Assembly (NCBI GenBank): GCA_019751915.1
Contig: JAIEMS010000031.1
Coordinates: 1 to 64,000, forward strand
Reading direction: 5' to 3'
Source of the DNA: Burkholderiaceae bacterium
Lineage (GTDB): Bacteria; Pseudomonadota; Gammaproteobacteria; Burkholderiales; Burkholderiaceae_C
DNA: 64,000 bases
Shown: positions 18,234 to 27,926 of the stretch, one piece after another
Layout: each line of letters begins with the position of its first letter
Position numbering within the stretch: position 1 is the stretch's first letter
Notes under the pieces: model-generated
Told to the model about the DNA's origin: nothing
The model's database searches: none
Seen by the model: the letters and a program-made list of their open reading frames with translations, nothing else
Translations under genes and position numbers: made by a program

Positions 18234-19184
18234 TTATTTAGCGACTGAACCAGCAGCAGTGGGCAACAGCTTTTTCTGCTCGTTGATAAAGGCTTGCAGT
18301 GCCGCATCATTCCCCTTGGCTTGGGAACGCAGGCGGCCAGTTTCTTCGGTAAAGGCCCGTTTTTGGGCTTTGCTGATGATTTCAGCGTGAAGGCCGTCGC
18401 GGACTTCTTCGAAGGGTTTGGTGCTGACCGGTTTGCGCTCTTCCAAGCGGATGATGTGGTAGCCAAAATTGCTTTGCACCACGCCGCTCAAGTCGCCGGG
18501 TTGTTGCAAAGCATCAACGGCTTCTTCAAACGGCTTGACCATCCGACCTTTGCCAAAAAAGCCTAAGTCGCCTCCCTTAGCAGCACTACCTGGGTCTGCT
18601 GAATGGGCTTTGGCTATGTCTTCAAATTTCGCCCCTGCTTTGAGTTCAGCGAGCAGCTTTTCGGCTTGGGTGCGGGATTCGGCCTCGGTGCCTTTAATCA
18701 GGATATGGCTGGCCCGGGTTTGGGCAGGCGCTTCAAAGCGTTGGGGTTCGGCTTTGTAGATGGTTTGGGCCAATTTGTCCACGGTCATAACATCAGGTGT
18801 GCCGGCATCGGTCACGCGCTGGGCTTGGGCCTCGGCCATGATGGCTTCACGTGCGGTCGAGAGGGTGCGTTGTATCCGCGGGTCTTTTGCTAAGCCCTTG
18901 CGCTCGGCTTGGGCGGCAAAGGCACGGCGCAAATACAAGTGGTCTATCAGCTTATCCAACTCTTCCGGTTGGCCCAGTGTCTGACCACGCGCTTCAGCGG
19001 GCATGCGCTCTAATTCAGCACGCAGATCTGCTGCGGTGATACTGACCACCGGCCCCTGCAACAGCGCGGCATCGGCAGCACTTACGACACCACTCAGCAG
19101 CGGCAAAGTTGCCAGCAGCAAGGAGGGAAGTGGCATACGGATGCGCAAGAAACGGGGCAGGGTCAAGCAGGGCATAGTCAACAT
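18234..19184 (-). CDS. PpiC-type peptidylprolyl isomerase, exported
   Basis: Signal peptide; ASHILIKGTEAESRTQAEKLLAELKAGAKFEDIAKAHSADPGSAAKGGDLGFFGKGRMVKPFEEA. Confidence 0.92.
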   Translation of the reverse strand: MLTMPCLTLPRFLRIRMPLPSLLLATLPLLSGVVSAADAALLQGPVVSITAADLRAELERMPAEARGQTLGQPEELDKLIDHLYLRRAFAAQAERKGLAKDPRIQRTLSTAREAIMAEAQAQRVTDAGTPDVMTVDKLAQTIYKAEPQRFEAPAQTRASHILIKGTEAESRTQAEKLLAELKAGAKFEDIAKAHSADPGSAAKGGDLGFFGKGRMVKPFEEAVDALQQPGDLSGVVQSNFGYHIIRLEERKPVSTKPFEEVRDGLHAEIISKAQKRAFTEETGRLRSQAKGNDAALQAFINEQKKLLPTAAGSVAK

Positions 19185-19236
19185 CAGTAAAGAGTGGTGA
19201 AAAGAGAGATGTTTTAGGCAAACAATAGACGCAAAA

Positions 19237-19260
19237 AAGGCGGGGAAGGTTCCCCGCCTT
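19237..19260. terminator. Bidirectional intrinsic terminator-like hairpin between secreted-protein gene and ppiC
   Basis: aaggcgggga aggt tccccgcctt hairpin flanked by A-run and T-run. Confidence 0.75.
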
Positions 19261-19286
19261 TTGAGCTTTACAGCAATCCGGTGAGA

Positions 19287-20954
19287 TTACTTAGTAACGC
19301 GGTGCTTCCAAGTACCGCTGAAGTTGCTTTGGCCAGCAGCCTTCAGAGTAGTGAAGCCCAGAATTGGCAAGCCTGCCTTAGATGGGCCGGGAGTGTCAAT
19401 ACGGAACCAGCCGTCAGTGAATGTAGTGTTGATATTGCTTGTAGCAATTTTGGCACCCAGTACCGACTTGCCAGTTGCATTGTTGAAAGTCAACACACTG
19501 GTTTCACCGCAGAAACGCAGCAACACGTCTGGAGAGATCACGAATGTAGTGCGTACACCTTCTTCACGGTCATAGGCTTTTGCCGATGTGGAATCCACAC
19601 AGATCTGCAGACCTGTAGCAGTTGGAACAACGGATGTGTTGCCCGATGTGAAGAACTGTCTAGCGTAGGAGGCAACTGTACCATCCGCATTGTAGCTGGC
19701 TGGAACAGTACCTGCGCTCAACGCAGTGTTAAAAACAGCTGCCTTGGTGGTGTAATTCAGAGCTACAGCATAACGACGTGTGGGCATAGAAAACACCCAG
19801 TCAGTCGAGAAGGGTGCAGACGTTGCGTATTCGTTGGTCGTCGAAGTGGTGCGCAGGTTGTCTGTCAATTCAGCTGCTTGTTCTTCTGGAGTACGGTTAC
19901 GGTGAACGCCTGCACCAGCACCATTCAACATGATGGTGTAAGGTGTGGACAAATCAGGGAAGTCGTACATGGCCGCACGGACAGCAGCAGTGCTCAACAA
20001 AGGATCAGCCGACAGCTTAGCAGCTTGTGCTGCATCAACTGGGGCTGTGGTTTGTGGAGCCCAAACCAAATTGGCCGTGCCATTTGTGTCAATCACATTG
20101 TCGTAAGTGGCACGCAGTGCAGAGGCTTCACCAGAGATAGAAGCATTGTCAGCTGTATTGACCAGAATCCAGTTAGCAGTCAGACCACCGGTAGGCCAAG
20201 AATAACCACGGGCAACTGGATCGTTAACTGGATCGTTTGCGAGCAATGCGAACTCTTGCTTATCCATTACAGCTTGGGTGCAAGGAGCTTTGCCTGCAAC
20301 GTGCTTGATGGCTGTGAAGAGTTCAGTAACTTTGCCATCAGGGCCAAATTGAGGGACATCTGCCGTGTTGAGGATTTCAACATAGCCTTCACGAGTTTGG
20401 GCTGGCGAGCCACCCTCTACACGGTGAGTCTTGAATTTACCACCAGTGTCTTTGATGTCTTGAGCACTAGGCAATGTGCAGCTATTATCGTTAGTGCTCA
20501 GTGCAGAAATATCGCCATTGGCCGATACGTTAGCAGTCCAAACGTCGCCAGGTGACAGGTAAATTGTGATGTCGAACAAATCGTCCGAGTTGGCAGCACC
20601 CCGGAAGCGTAACTTGACTGCCTTACCATTCTTGACATCGGTATTCACCAAGCTCAACAGAGTGGCGTTGCTACCTTGTGTGCTGAAATAAGGCACGAAC
20701 AAGATGTGACCGACACCGGTAGTAGTGGGAGTCAATTGGGTGGCTGCAAATGGCAGAGCAGCATTGTGAATAGCAGCATCAAAAGCTCCGCCTTTCAGCA
20801 CGGGAGCCTTCAAGGAACCAGCTGGTTTGATGTTGCTAAACAGCAACTGATCTGAAATACCGACGGTATTAGTCCCGACAGCTTGTGCATTAGCTACGCC
20901 AGACAGGCCACCAACCATGGCAGCAATGCTCAGGGCGAGAAGATTTTTTCTCAT
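19287..20954 (-). CDS. Hypothetical secreted surface protein
   Basis: ATG 20954; MRKNLLALSIAAMVGGLSGVANAQ signal peptide; GVGHILFVPYFSTQGSNATLLSLVNTDVKNGKAVKLRFRGAANSDDLFDITIYLSPGDVWTA motif. Confidence 0.8.
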   Translation of the reverse strand: MRKNLLALSIAAMVGGLSGVANAQAVGTNTVGISDQLLFSNIKPAGSLKAPVLKGGAFDAAIHNAALPFAATQLTPTTTGVGHILFVPYFSTQGSNATLLSLVNTDVKNGKAVKLRFRGAANSDDLFDITIYLSPGDVWTANVSANGDISALSTNDNSCTLPSAQDIKDTGGKFKTHRVEGGSPAQTREGYVEILNTADVPQFGPDGKVTELFTAIKHVAGKAPCTQAVMDKQEFALLANDPVNDPVARGYSWPTGGLTANWILVNTADNASISGEASALRATYDNVIDTNGTANLVWAPQTTAPVDAAQAAKLSADPLLSTAAVRAAMYDFPDLSTPYTIMLNGAGAGVHRNRTPEEQAAELTDNLRTTSTTNEYATSAPFSTDWVFSMPTRRYAVALNYTTKAAVFNTALSAGTVPASYNADGTVASYARQFFTSGNTSVVPTATGLQICVDSTSAKAYDREEGVRTTFVISPDVLLRFCGETSVLTFNNATGKSVLGAKIATSNINTTFTDGWFRIDTPGPSKAGLPILGFTTLKAAGQSNFSGTWKHRVTK

Positions 20955-21302
20955 GTATGAACTCCAGTTAAAAGTTGAAAGCGCAACTACCAAGATTGAT
21001 TACGCTAAAGAATGTTAGCACAGCCTCTACAGGGTACAACGACCATGCTCCTCTGTGGTAAGCAGCTGTTTTGAAAAAACAACAACTTCCACCAGACGAC
21101 GCTGCAATGTGCAGGAACGCTGCCTTTGAGGGGCGACGCTGGCGCGGGTCAGGAGGCAGTTTAGTGCAAGCGCTGGCAGTGGGCCATACCTGCCCGCTTT
21201 GTTTGTCGGGGGAATCGCGCAAACTGTGGTTTTTTTCATACTCTACGGTCCCGTGGTGGCTTTGGGGTAGGCTTTGGTAGCACGATTCGACGTTTTCCAA
21301 TT

Positions 21303-21776
21303 TGAGTGATCAGTCCGGTACGACTTGCTGCTCGATATCTTGGCCGCCAAGATACAGACGGTGCGGTCTTCCATTGTGTTGATGATTCGGTGCTCTCCGA
21401 CCCGGTATTTCCAAAAGCTTTCTGCTTTTTGGTGCTTGGTGTGTCTTGCCAGTACTGCCTAGGTCATCCAATGAGCCAATACGCCTGTGCAAAAAGAAGG
21501 ATCCGCCGTGTCATGCGGGTCAAGATGATCGAAATCGCGCTCTGCCGCAGATGCCAATTCAACGATGTTCCAAGCCATAGCCTTTAGTCCATCTTCGATT
21601 GGAATAGCTTGAGGTTTTCTCGCAAGGTAGTCAGCTAGCCGTTGTTGGGCAATGTGCAGGTCTTCGAGATCACCCAGATGCTTATAGATGATCCGTGATC
21701 GTGTAGAAGGTTCTGCTTGCCCCGTGCGCTGCGCCAAAGCACTAACCGGCTTGAAGTATCGTCAGGCAGCCGCAAG
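21303..21776 (-). pseudogene. RelB/RelE-type toxin-antitoxin remnant (frameshifted)
   Basis: Minus strand shows LPDDTSSRLVALAQRTG, HLGDLEDLHIAQQRLADYLARKPQAIPIEDGLK (antitoxin) then MAWNIVELASAAERDFDHLDP / FLHRRIGSLDD / FWKYRVGEHRIINTMEDRTVCILAAKISSKSYRTD (toxin), in several different frames. Confidence 0.8.
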
Positions 21777-21793
21777 GGAGCGGCCACGACAAT

Positions 21794-21809
21794 GAGATAC
21801 AGGTATCTC
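21794..21809. promoter_or_regulatory. Palindrome GAGATAC-AG-GTATCTC, probable RelB-type operator
   Basis: Perfect 7-bp inverted repeat just upstream of the antitoxin remnant. Confidence 0.5.
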
Positions 21810-21923
21810 GCAGAAAATACAGACTGTAGGCTGTGTTGGGAAGCCTTGATCTCCCCCTTGGGCTTGGCGTGCCAAATTGCCTAGCTGGTGCAGCGACACA
21901 AATCACCCCATTGGAGTAATTTT

Positions 21924-23072
21924 ATGGCTTCTGCTAGAAGAAATGTCGGATTAGATTATTTGAGAAGCTTAGCGATTTTGGTTGTTTTAGCTAATCATGC
22001 GCTGATTGGATTTTTTTATACCACATCGTGGATAAAAATGGAGGGATGGTTTGTTACTTTTACTGTGTCAGCTGTCATTGCTATTGAGTGGCTTTTTGTT
22101 CTTAGTGGGTTTTTGATTGGTGCCATGATGATTCGAAGTTTCGATAAAGATCGAGGCTGGCTCAGAAGTGCTAAAGACTTTTGGCTAAGGCGTTGGTTTA
22201 GAACTCTGCCAAATTATTATCTATTTTTCCTAATTAATCTTCTGTTAGCAGTCTATGGTGTGACGACTGATGGCTACGAATATAGCCATCTTTTGTTCTT
22301 GCAAAACCTAGCTTGGGAGGAGGGCAACAGAAGATTTTTTGGCGAATCTTGGTCGTTGGCGCTAGATGAATGGTTTTACGTGGCTATGCCAATCATTGTA
22401 GGGTTTTTGGCATTTTTTTTAATCAATAGAAAATTCATTTTCATCATAGCATCTTCTATATTAATAATATTACCCACTTTGGCCCGAATCCAATATGGTA
22501 CGCCAACCGATTTTTTCCAGTGGGATGAGCAAATTCGTCGTATTACCATCTATCACCTAGATGCTACGGGTTGGGGTGTCTTGGCAGCGAGCATCAACCG
22601 TTGGTTCCCAGAGTGGTGGAGGAGTCATGTTCCACATAAGGCATGGTTGGGTGCCATTCTAATGATGGCAGGTTTATTTTTTGTCGTCGGCTTGGTGCAT
22701 CCGCAATACATGAATTTTATGCTTTATAAAATAGGTAATGCATTTTCTATTACGTTAATGGCGGCGGGGGTTGTATTTATTTTGCCTTGGCTTACTGGTA
22801 TAATAAATACATGGGATCCCGTGGCTTGGGTGGTTGGCGCGTTGAGTGGGTACTCATATTCTATTTATTTGATTCATTTTCCATTGATATTTTTGATTAA
22901 ATATTTTATTGTAATAAATAACGAAACATCCGGTGTTGTTATGTTGATGGTTGTTATTTTGTGGTTCTTTTTGGTTATTATTTTGTCGGGATTGATATTT
23001 AATTTTTTTGAAAAGCCGGTGGCGGATATGCGTGAGCTTTTTACTAAGCGCGTAGATGCTTCGCCATTTTGA
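21924..23072 (+). CDS. Acyltransferase 3 family protein (OafA/YrhL-like), AT-rich
   Basis: NVGLDYLRSLAILVVLANHALIGFF, SWSLALDEWFYVAMPI, multiple TM helices, SYSIYLIHFPLIF. Confidence 0.9.
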   Translation: MASARRNVGLDYLRSLAILVVLANHALIGFFYTTSWIKMEGWFVTFTVSAVIAIEWLFVLSGFLIGAMMIRSFDKDRGWLRSAKDFWLRRWFRTLPNYYLFFLINLLLAVYGVTTDGYEYSHLLFLQNLAWEEGNRRFFGESWSLALDEWFYVAMPIIVGFLAFFLINRKFIFIIASSILIILPTLARIQYGTPTDFFQWDEQIRRITIYHLDATGWGVLAASINRWFPEWWRSHVPHKAWLGAILMMAGLFFVVGLVHPQYMNFMLYKIGNAFSITLMAAGVVFILPWLTGIINTWDPVAWVVGALSGYSYSIYLIHFPLIFLIKYFIVINNETSGVVMLMVVILWFFLVIILSGLIFNFFEKPVADMRELFTKRVDASPF

Positions 23073-23185
23073 TGGAGAATTAAATTTTATTTCCGTGTCG
23101 ATCAGGATGTTTTGTGTATTAAAAAATACCATCTAACTGTTGGGTGTTGATAACTAAAAATCAAAAAACGCAGACATTTTGTTGT

Positions 23186-26100
23186 TTATTTTTTGTGCCC
23201 CAATAACCAGTTTTTTGCACGTCTTTGCCAGTGCGCTGGCACCGCACGGGCCAGTTGGCGCAGGCCCGGTGCGGCGCGCAAGCGCACCAGCACCCCAACC
23301 ACGCCTTGGCGTAGCAATGGTGCCGCTGTGCCTATCGGACGTAGCGCCGCCAATTGTTCTGCTTTGGGTGGATTGCATGGGATTGCTCGAAAACCAGCGG
23401 TGTAGTCGTGTTGGTAGTTCCAGTGCTGAATCAATGCATCTTCAGTTTGGTGTGTCAGGGCGTTTGGTGGTTTGGGTGGATGGGCGTTGGTAAAGTGTTC
23501 TTCGCGTAGGCGACTGAACCATTGCACCCAGTCGGTGGTGCTGCTGGCCCAAGGGCGTACCCAACTCCAAGGACGTCCCGCCAGTCGTTCGGCAAAGGCA
23601 CCCACGTCAGGCGCCACCACCGGTAGACCTGCTTGCAGGCAGGCACTGAGGGTGTAGCTGTAGGTCTCGGGCCACTGCGCTGGAAACCACACTAAGTCAG
23701 GTTGTAGCCATTGCAGCAGTTCGGGCAGGTCTTTTTCTTCGTAGGCTCCGTGAACTGTCAGGCGTGCACGGGGTTGTGCCCGCAAATGGCGGTACCCATA
23801 CCCTAATAGGTGAAATTCCAGCGGTGCGTTGCGACGGGCTGCCTCGGTTGCTACGTCTTCCAATACATCGGCACCCTTGATGGTGCTCATGGCACCAATC
23901 ACCACAATTTTGAGCGGCGACCCGGGCGAGATGGGGTGGGGTGCAGGCACTGGTAAAGCGGCGCTGTCCGGTAAGTCGGTGTGCGGGGCCAATCTGATAT
24001 CGGCGGTGGGTGCAAATCGGGCAAAGCGGCGGGCAGCGTCACGGCTGGGCACTAGCACATGGCGGGCTGCTTGTACAAAGGGTGCATGGCCGCTGCGCCA
24101 AGTTTCAATGCTGACACCACCGGGCGCGGGGGATCGGCGCAGGCATTGGTGGCATTGCTCTAGGCCTTGTTCACCGCAATACGCGTTGGCGTTATTGGTC
24201 AGTGAAATTTGGGGGCAAAAGCTGTAAAAATCGTGCGCTGTGAAGTCGTAGCTGACACCTAAAAGCGCAGGCAAACTTTTAACTGTCTGGCTGTGCCCTA
24301 GCAGGTGATGGTAATGAATGTGTTGTACCCCCAATTGACGCAGCAGTTGCAACAGATCTTGCTCTTGTGCTGGCAGAGTAAAGTGCAGTTGCAGGGCATC
24401 TTGTTCTTCGGGTAAGCCCAGTTGCACGCCTTCGGGAGTGGGGCGCAGCAGCATAAAGCTGGCTTGCGTTCGCAGGTGCTGGGCTAGCTCACGGGCATGG
24501 CGCACGGTGCCCCCAGCACGGTCGTGCAGTACCGCCAGTACCACCGGCAGTTGGGGTGCCAAGACCCGTGCCAAGTCCAATGCAAAGCGCCAAGATTGGG
24601 CAGGATCAGCTTGCACAAAGGAATGTACTGCCGGCTCGTAGCGTGGGTGCAGGCGTCGCAAAGTATCCATTGCGGCTTGCTCACGGGGGCTTTTACTCTC
24701 ACCAAAACTAACACCGCCAGTGTGCAGCACAAAGGTATCAAGCAGGTGTAAGTTGCGCCAGCCAAGGTTGGCGGCACGTTGACAAAAATCGTTTTCTTCG
24801 CCGTAACCTTTGCCAAAGTTGTCGGTATCAAACAACCCGACTTGCGCCAAGCAATCGCGGCGGATGTACATACAAAAACCCACTCCAGTGGGTACGTCGA
24901 CCACTGCCCCGGGATTGGTCTGCGCGCACAGTGCGTCGAGTTTGGCCGTGTCGTAGCCGGTGGGTAGTGCGTTGTCTTTGCAAAACTGCGGGTAGCTGCA
25001 AATGGTAGCGTTGTTCGAAAACGGTGTCACCGAGGCCACTTTGGTGTCGCTGTAGGCTGCGCGGCGAATGCGATCTAGCCAATCGTTGGCCACTTCGGTA
25101 TCGCTGTTGAGCAGCAGAACGTCGTTGCTTTGGCTCAGAGCCATGCCCCGATTGACGGTTCCGACAAAACCGAGGTTGTCGGGGTTTTCTAGCAATGTGA
25201 TGCGTGGCTCTTGCGCCGCGCGCTCGCGCAGCCAAGCGGTGACTTGGGGGTCGGGACTGGCATCGTTGATAACGATCAGTCGGTACGGTGCAGTGCAGGA
25301 GCTAGACAGCACCGAATTGACGCACAACTGGGTATCGTCCAGTCCACGGTAAACCGGCACAATGATGTCTACAGGGTGCTGCGGTGGTGTCATCGGCTGG
25401 GGGCCAAGCACTGCTTTTTTTGGGGGGGTCTTAGGGGGGCGACCCAAGAGGCGGTCGAGCCACATTTTGCTGTGGACAAGGGGGCGGGTAGCGCGAAACA
25501 CGGTGGAGTTCTCGATACTTCTCAAATAGGCCGCGAGTTGATCCAAATTGGCTTGGAGGTGTGTGCCCTCGTGTTGAAGGCGCAGTTGCTCTGCTTTGAG
25601 TGCTTGCCGCTCTGATTTGAGGGTTTGTTGCTGTTCGCGCAGACGTTGATTTTGCAAAATAGCAGCATCAAGTGCGCTCTGCGCTTCGTCCAGTGTGCTG
25701 CATTTTTGCTGCACATCGTGGCGCCATTCGGTTTCCCGTTGGTTCCAGCGGGCCTGTTCTTGGGCTAGTGTGTGCTGGAGTTGTGCTGAAGCAGATTCAA
25801 GCTGGGCTATTTTGTCGTTTAGCGGCTGTACGACTGCCGATAGCGCCAAATAGTCAGCAGACATCGGCCAGCCCAGTTCCACTTCGAGGGTGGCACCTCC
25901 TGTGTGCAAGCAATCCAACAACACCGTTGGGCCAATGGGGAGTTCAAACCAAGGGTCGTCGCCTGTCAACAATAGCAGCGCTGTGTTGGGTGCAGTCGGC
26001 AGCGGGGTATGCCAAAGAATTTGGTGGTGTGCCGTAGATTCGAGCAGCGCAGGGTCTTTGCTGGTGGCCGTCCAGTGCCAGCAGATGTTGCCATCGCTCT

Positions 26101-27064
26101 GGCGCAAAGTGATGGCATGCAGGTGTAAAAAACCGGGACGGTCAGCAGGGTCAAAACGCAGTTGTGGCTGTGTGCTATCCCAATGTGGCAGGGAAAATTG
26201 CAGTGTTTGGTGTGCTGTACCAATGGCACCTGTACAGGTCAGTTTGTGGGTTTCATCGTAATTTTCTGCCTGACCTAGATAAAGTTGGGCCGTAAATAGG
26301 GCTTGGGCCGGTGCAGCAAGTGCAGTGCTGGTAGGTTGCGATGGGAGAGGCTCGCTGGTGAGTTGGGTTGTGCTGGTTGGGCATAAACTGCCAATGAATT
26401 GGTAGGTTAGTGCGTCTGGCCCAGCGAGCAGGTGGCGTGCCACAGCCGGAGGAAGGCTGTCGAAGGCTGTAGTGAATTCGGACTCTGGTAGTTCGCGCCG
26501 GATGGTATCGAGGGTGTCTAGCTTCCAGTGCTGTTCTTTTAGAAACCGCTGCAGCGAACTGCGGGTAAAAAAGCGCAGGTGGGTTTGGTCGAGAAGCCCC
26601 TCTTCGCGGTAGCGAAATTCTCCCTGTAGCAGTTCGGCTACCAAACCGCAGTAAGCAGCGTTGGGCACAGAAATCAGCAGCCGCCCGTTGGGTGTGAGTA
26701 ATTCACGGCAGGCATGGAGGATACGCTCGGGCTGGCGCAGGTGTTCTAGCACATCGGCACAAACAATGCGGTCATAACGTTGGCCGGCAAACAGTGTGGG
26801 CAAATCAGCGTGCTCTAAATCAGCCACTTCGATGCGCCTGTAATAGGGGTTGGCATGGGCCGCTTCGGCTTGGCTCCAAGTCACACCGTCGCTGGTACAA
26901 GAGCGGTTTTGTGCCAAATAGTCTCCCAAAGCACCGCTACCACAGCCCAAATCCAGCACGGTGGAACCCTCGGGTACGAGCTGGGCCAGCACGGACAGAG
27001 ATGTGCGCTCATCTTGTTTGATGTTGCGCCAGTAAACGTGCAAATCCTCGGTTGAATGCGTCAT
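23186..27064 (-). CDS. Multidomain methyltransferase / GT2 / GT4 fusion protein
   Basis: SAM-MTase VLDLGCGSGALGDYL..DVLEHLRQPERIL; coiled coil; GT2 VDIIVPVYRGLDDTQLCVNSVL..LLLNSDTEVANDWL; GT4-like KIVVIGAMSTIKGADVLEDV..ETYSYTLSACLQAGLPVVAPDVGAF; ATG at 27064. Confidence 0.92.
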   Translation of the reverse strand: MTHSTEDLHVYWRNIKQDERTSLSVLAQLVPEGSTVLDLGCGSGALGDYLAQNRSCTSDGVTWSQAEAAHANPYYRRIEVADLEHADLPTLFAGQRYDRIVCADVLEHLRQPERILHACRELLTPNGRLLISVPNAAYCGLVAELLQGEFRYREEGLLDQTHLRFFTRSSLQRFLKEQHWKLDTLDTIRRELPESEFTTAFDSLPPAVARHLLAGPDALTYQFIGSLCPTSTTQLTSEPLPSQPTSTALAAPAQALFTAQLYLGQAENYDETHKLTCTGAIGTAHQTLQFSLPHWDSTQPQLRFDPADRPGFLHLHAITLRQSDGNICWHWTATSKDPALLESTAHHQILWHTPLPTAPNTALLLLTGDDPWFELPIGPTVLLDCLHTGGATLEVELGWPMSADYLALSAVVQPLNDKIAQLESASAQLQHTLAQEQARWNQRETEWRHDVQQKCSTLDEAQSALDAAILQNQRLREQQQTLKSERQALKAEQLRLQHEGTHLQANLDQLAAYLRSIENSTVFRATRPLVHSKMWLDRLLGRPPKTPPKKAVLGPQPMTPPQHPVDIIVPVYRGLDDTQLCVNSVLSSSCTAPYRLIVINDASPDPQVTAWLRERAAQEPRITLLENPDNLGFVGTVNRGMALSQSNDVLLLNSDTEVANDWLDRIRRAAYSDTKVASVTPFSNNATICSYPQFCKDNALPTGYDTAKLDALCAQTNPGAVVDVPTGVGFCMYIRRDCLAQVGLFDTDNFGKGYGEENDFCQRAANLGWRNLHLLDTFVLHTGGVSFGESKSPREQAAMDTLRRLHPRYEPAVHSFVQADPAQSWRFALDLARVLAPQLPVVLAVLHDRAGGTVRHARELAQHLRTQASFMLLRPTPEGVQLGLPEEQDALQLHFTLPAQEQDLLQLLRQLGVQHIHYHHLLGHSQTVKSLPALLGVSYDFTAHDFYSFCPQISLTNNANAYCGEQGLEQCHQCLRRSPAPGGVSIETWRSGHAPFVQAARHVLVPSRDAARRFARFAPTADIRLAPHTDLPDSAALPVPAPHPISPGSPLKIVVIGAMSTIKGADVLEDVATEAARRNAPLEFHLLGYGYRHLRAQPRARLTVHGAYEEKDLPELLQWLQPDLVWFPAQWPETYSYTLSACLQAGLPVVAPDVGAFAERLAGRPWSWVRPWASSTTDWVQWFSRLREEHFTNAHPPKPPNALTHQTEDALIQHWNYQHDYTAGFRAIPCNPPKAEQLAALRPIGTAAPLLRQGVVGVLVRLRAAPGLRQLARAVPAHWQRRAKNWLLGHKK

Positions 27065-27128
27065 CCGAGGATTATCGCGGGCCGCAGGCAGTCTGTTGGG
27101 CGTATGGGGCTGGGACAATACGCACTTA

Positions 27129-27926
27129 ATGAGCAACTCTTTTGAAATTTCACCCCCCCGTGGCCCTTTAGTGGTCTCTGTGGTTAGCCACGGTCATGGG
27201 GTGCTGGTGCAGGCCTTGTTATTGGACTTGGCGCGACTGAGTGCAGCCACTGTACGCCGTGTGGTGCTGACCCAAAACATCCATGAGCCGGATCCGATAC
27301 CCCCAGCGCACGGGTGGCCGTTCACCCTGCAAGTACTGAAAAATCAGTCCCCAGCCGGTTTTGGCAGCAACCACAACCGGGCTTTGGCTGGTGCTACGGA
27401 GCCATTTGTTTGTGTACTCAATCCGGATGTCGAGCTGGCCTATGGTGATCCCTTTGCCGCGCTCGTGCAGGGAGCTGCACTAGCGGGTACTGGATGCGCG
27501 TATCCGATACAGCGCGATGCCAGTGGCTGCGTACAAGATAGTGAGCGCGAGTTACCTACCCCTGCGGCTTTGTGGCAAAGACGTGCTCTTGGACGGTCAG
27601 AGGTGAGGGTCGATTGGGTCAATGCCGCTTGTTGGGTGTTACCACAGTCGGTATGGCAGACGCTCGGGGGTTTTGATGAGGCGTACTTTATGTATTGTGA
27701 AGATGTCGATTTGTGCTTGCGTTTGCGCTGGGCGGGTTGGTCATTGGTGCGTGTGCCGGTGCAGGTAGTGCATGCCGGGCAACGCGCCAGCAGTAGGCGC
27801 TGGAGCCATCTGCGTTGGCATGTGCGCAGCTTGCTGCGATTGTGGCGGTCGCCGGCCTACCGATGGGCGCGCCAGCACTTGCCACAGGCTATGGATTTGG
27901 GCGCATCGACAGGAGGAGGCAAATGA
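27129..27926 (+). CDS. Glycosyltransferase family 2 (rhamnosyltransferase-like)
   Basis: NQSPAGFGSNHNRAL, VLNPDVEL, WVNAACWVLPQSVWQTLGGFDEAYFMYCEDVDLCLRLRWAGW. Confidence 0.92.
   Translation: MSNSFEISPPRGPLVVSVVSHGHGVLVQALLLDLARLSAATVRRVVLTQNIHEPDPIPPAHGWPFTLQVLKNQSPAGFGSNHNRALAGATEPFVCVLNPDVELAYGDPFAALVQGAALAGTGCAYPIQRDASGCVQDSERELPTPAALWQRRALGRSEVRVDWVNAACWVLPQSVWQTLGGFDEAYFMYCEDVDLCLRLRWAGWSLVRVPVQVVHAGQRASSRRWSHLRWHVRSLLRLWRSPAYRWARQHLPQAMDLGASTGGGK

Noticed and set aside
19281-20555. 424-aa plus-strand ORF antisense to the surface protein
   Set aside because: Cys/Trp-rich, no RBS or domain; the minus strand has signal peptide, RBS and coherent codon use.
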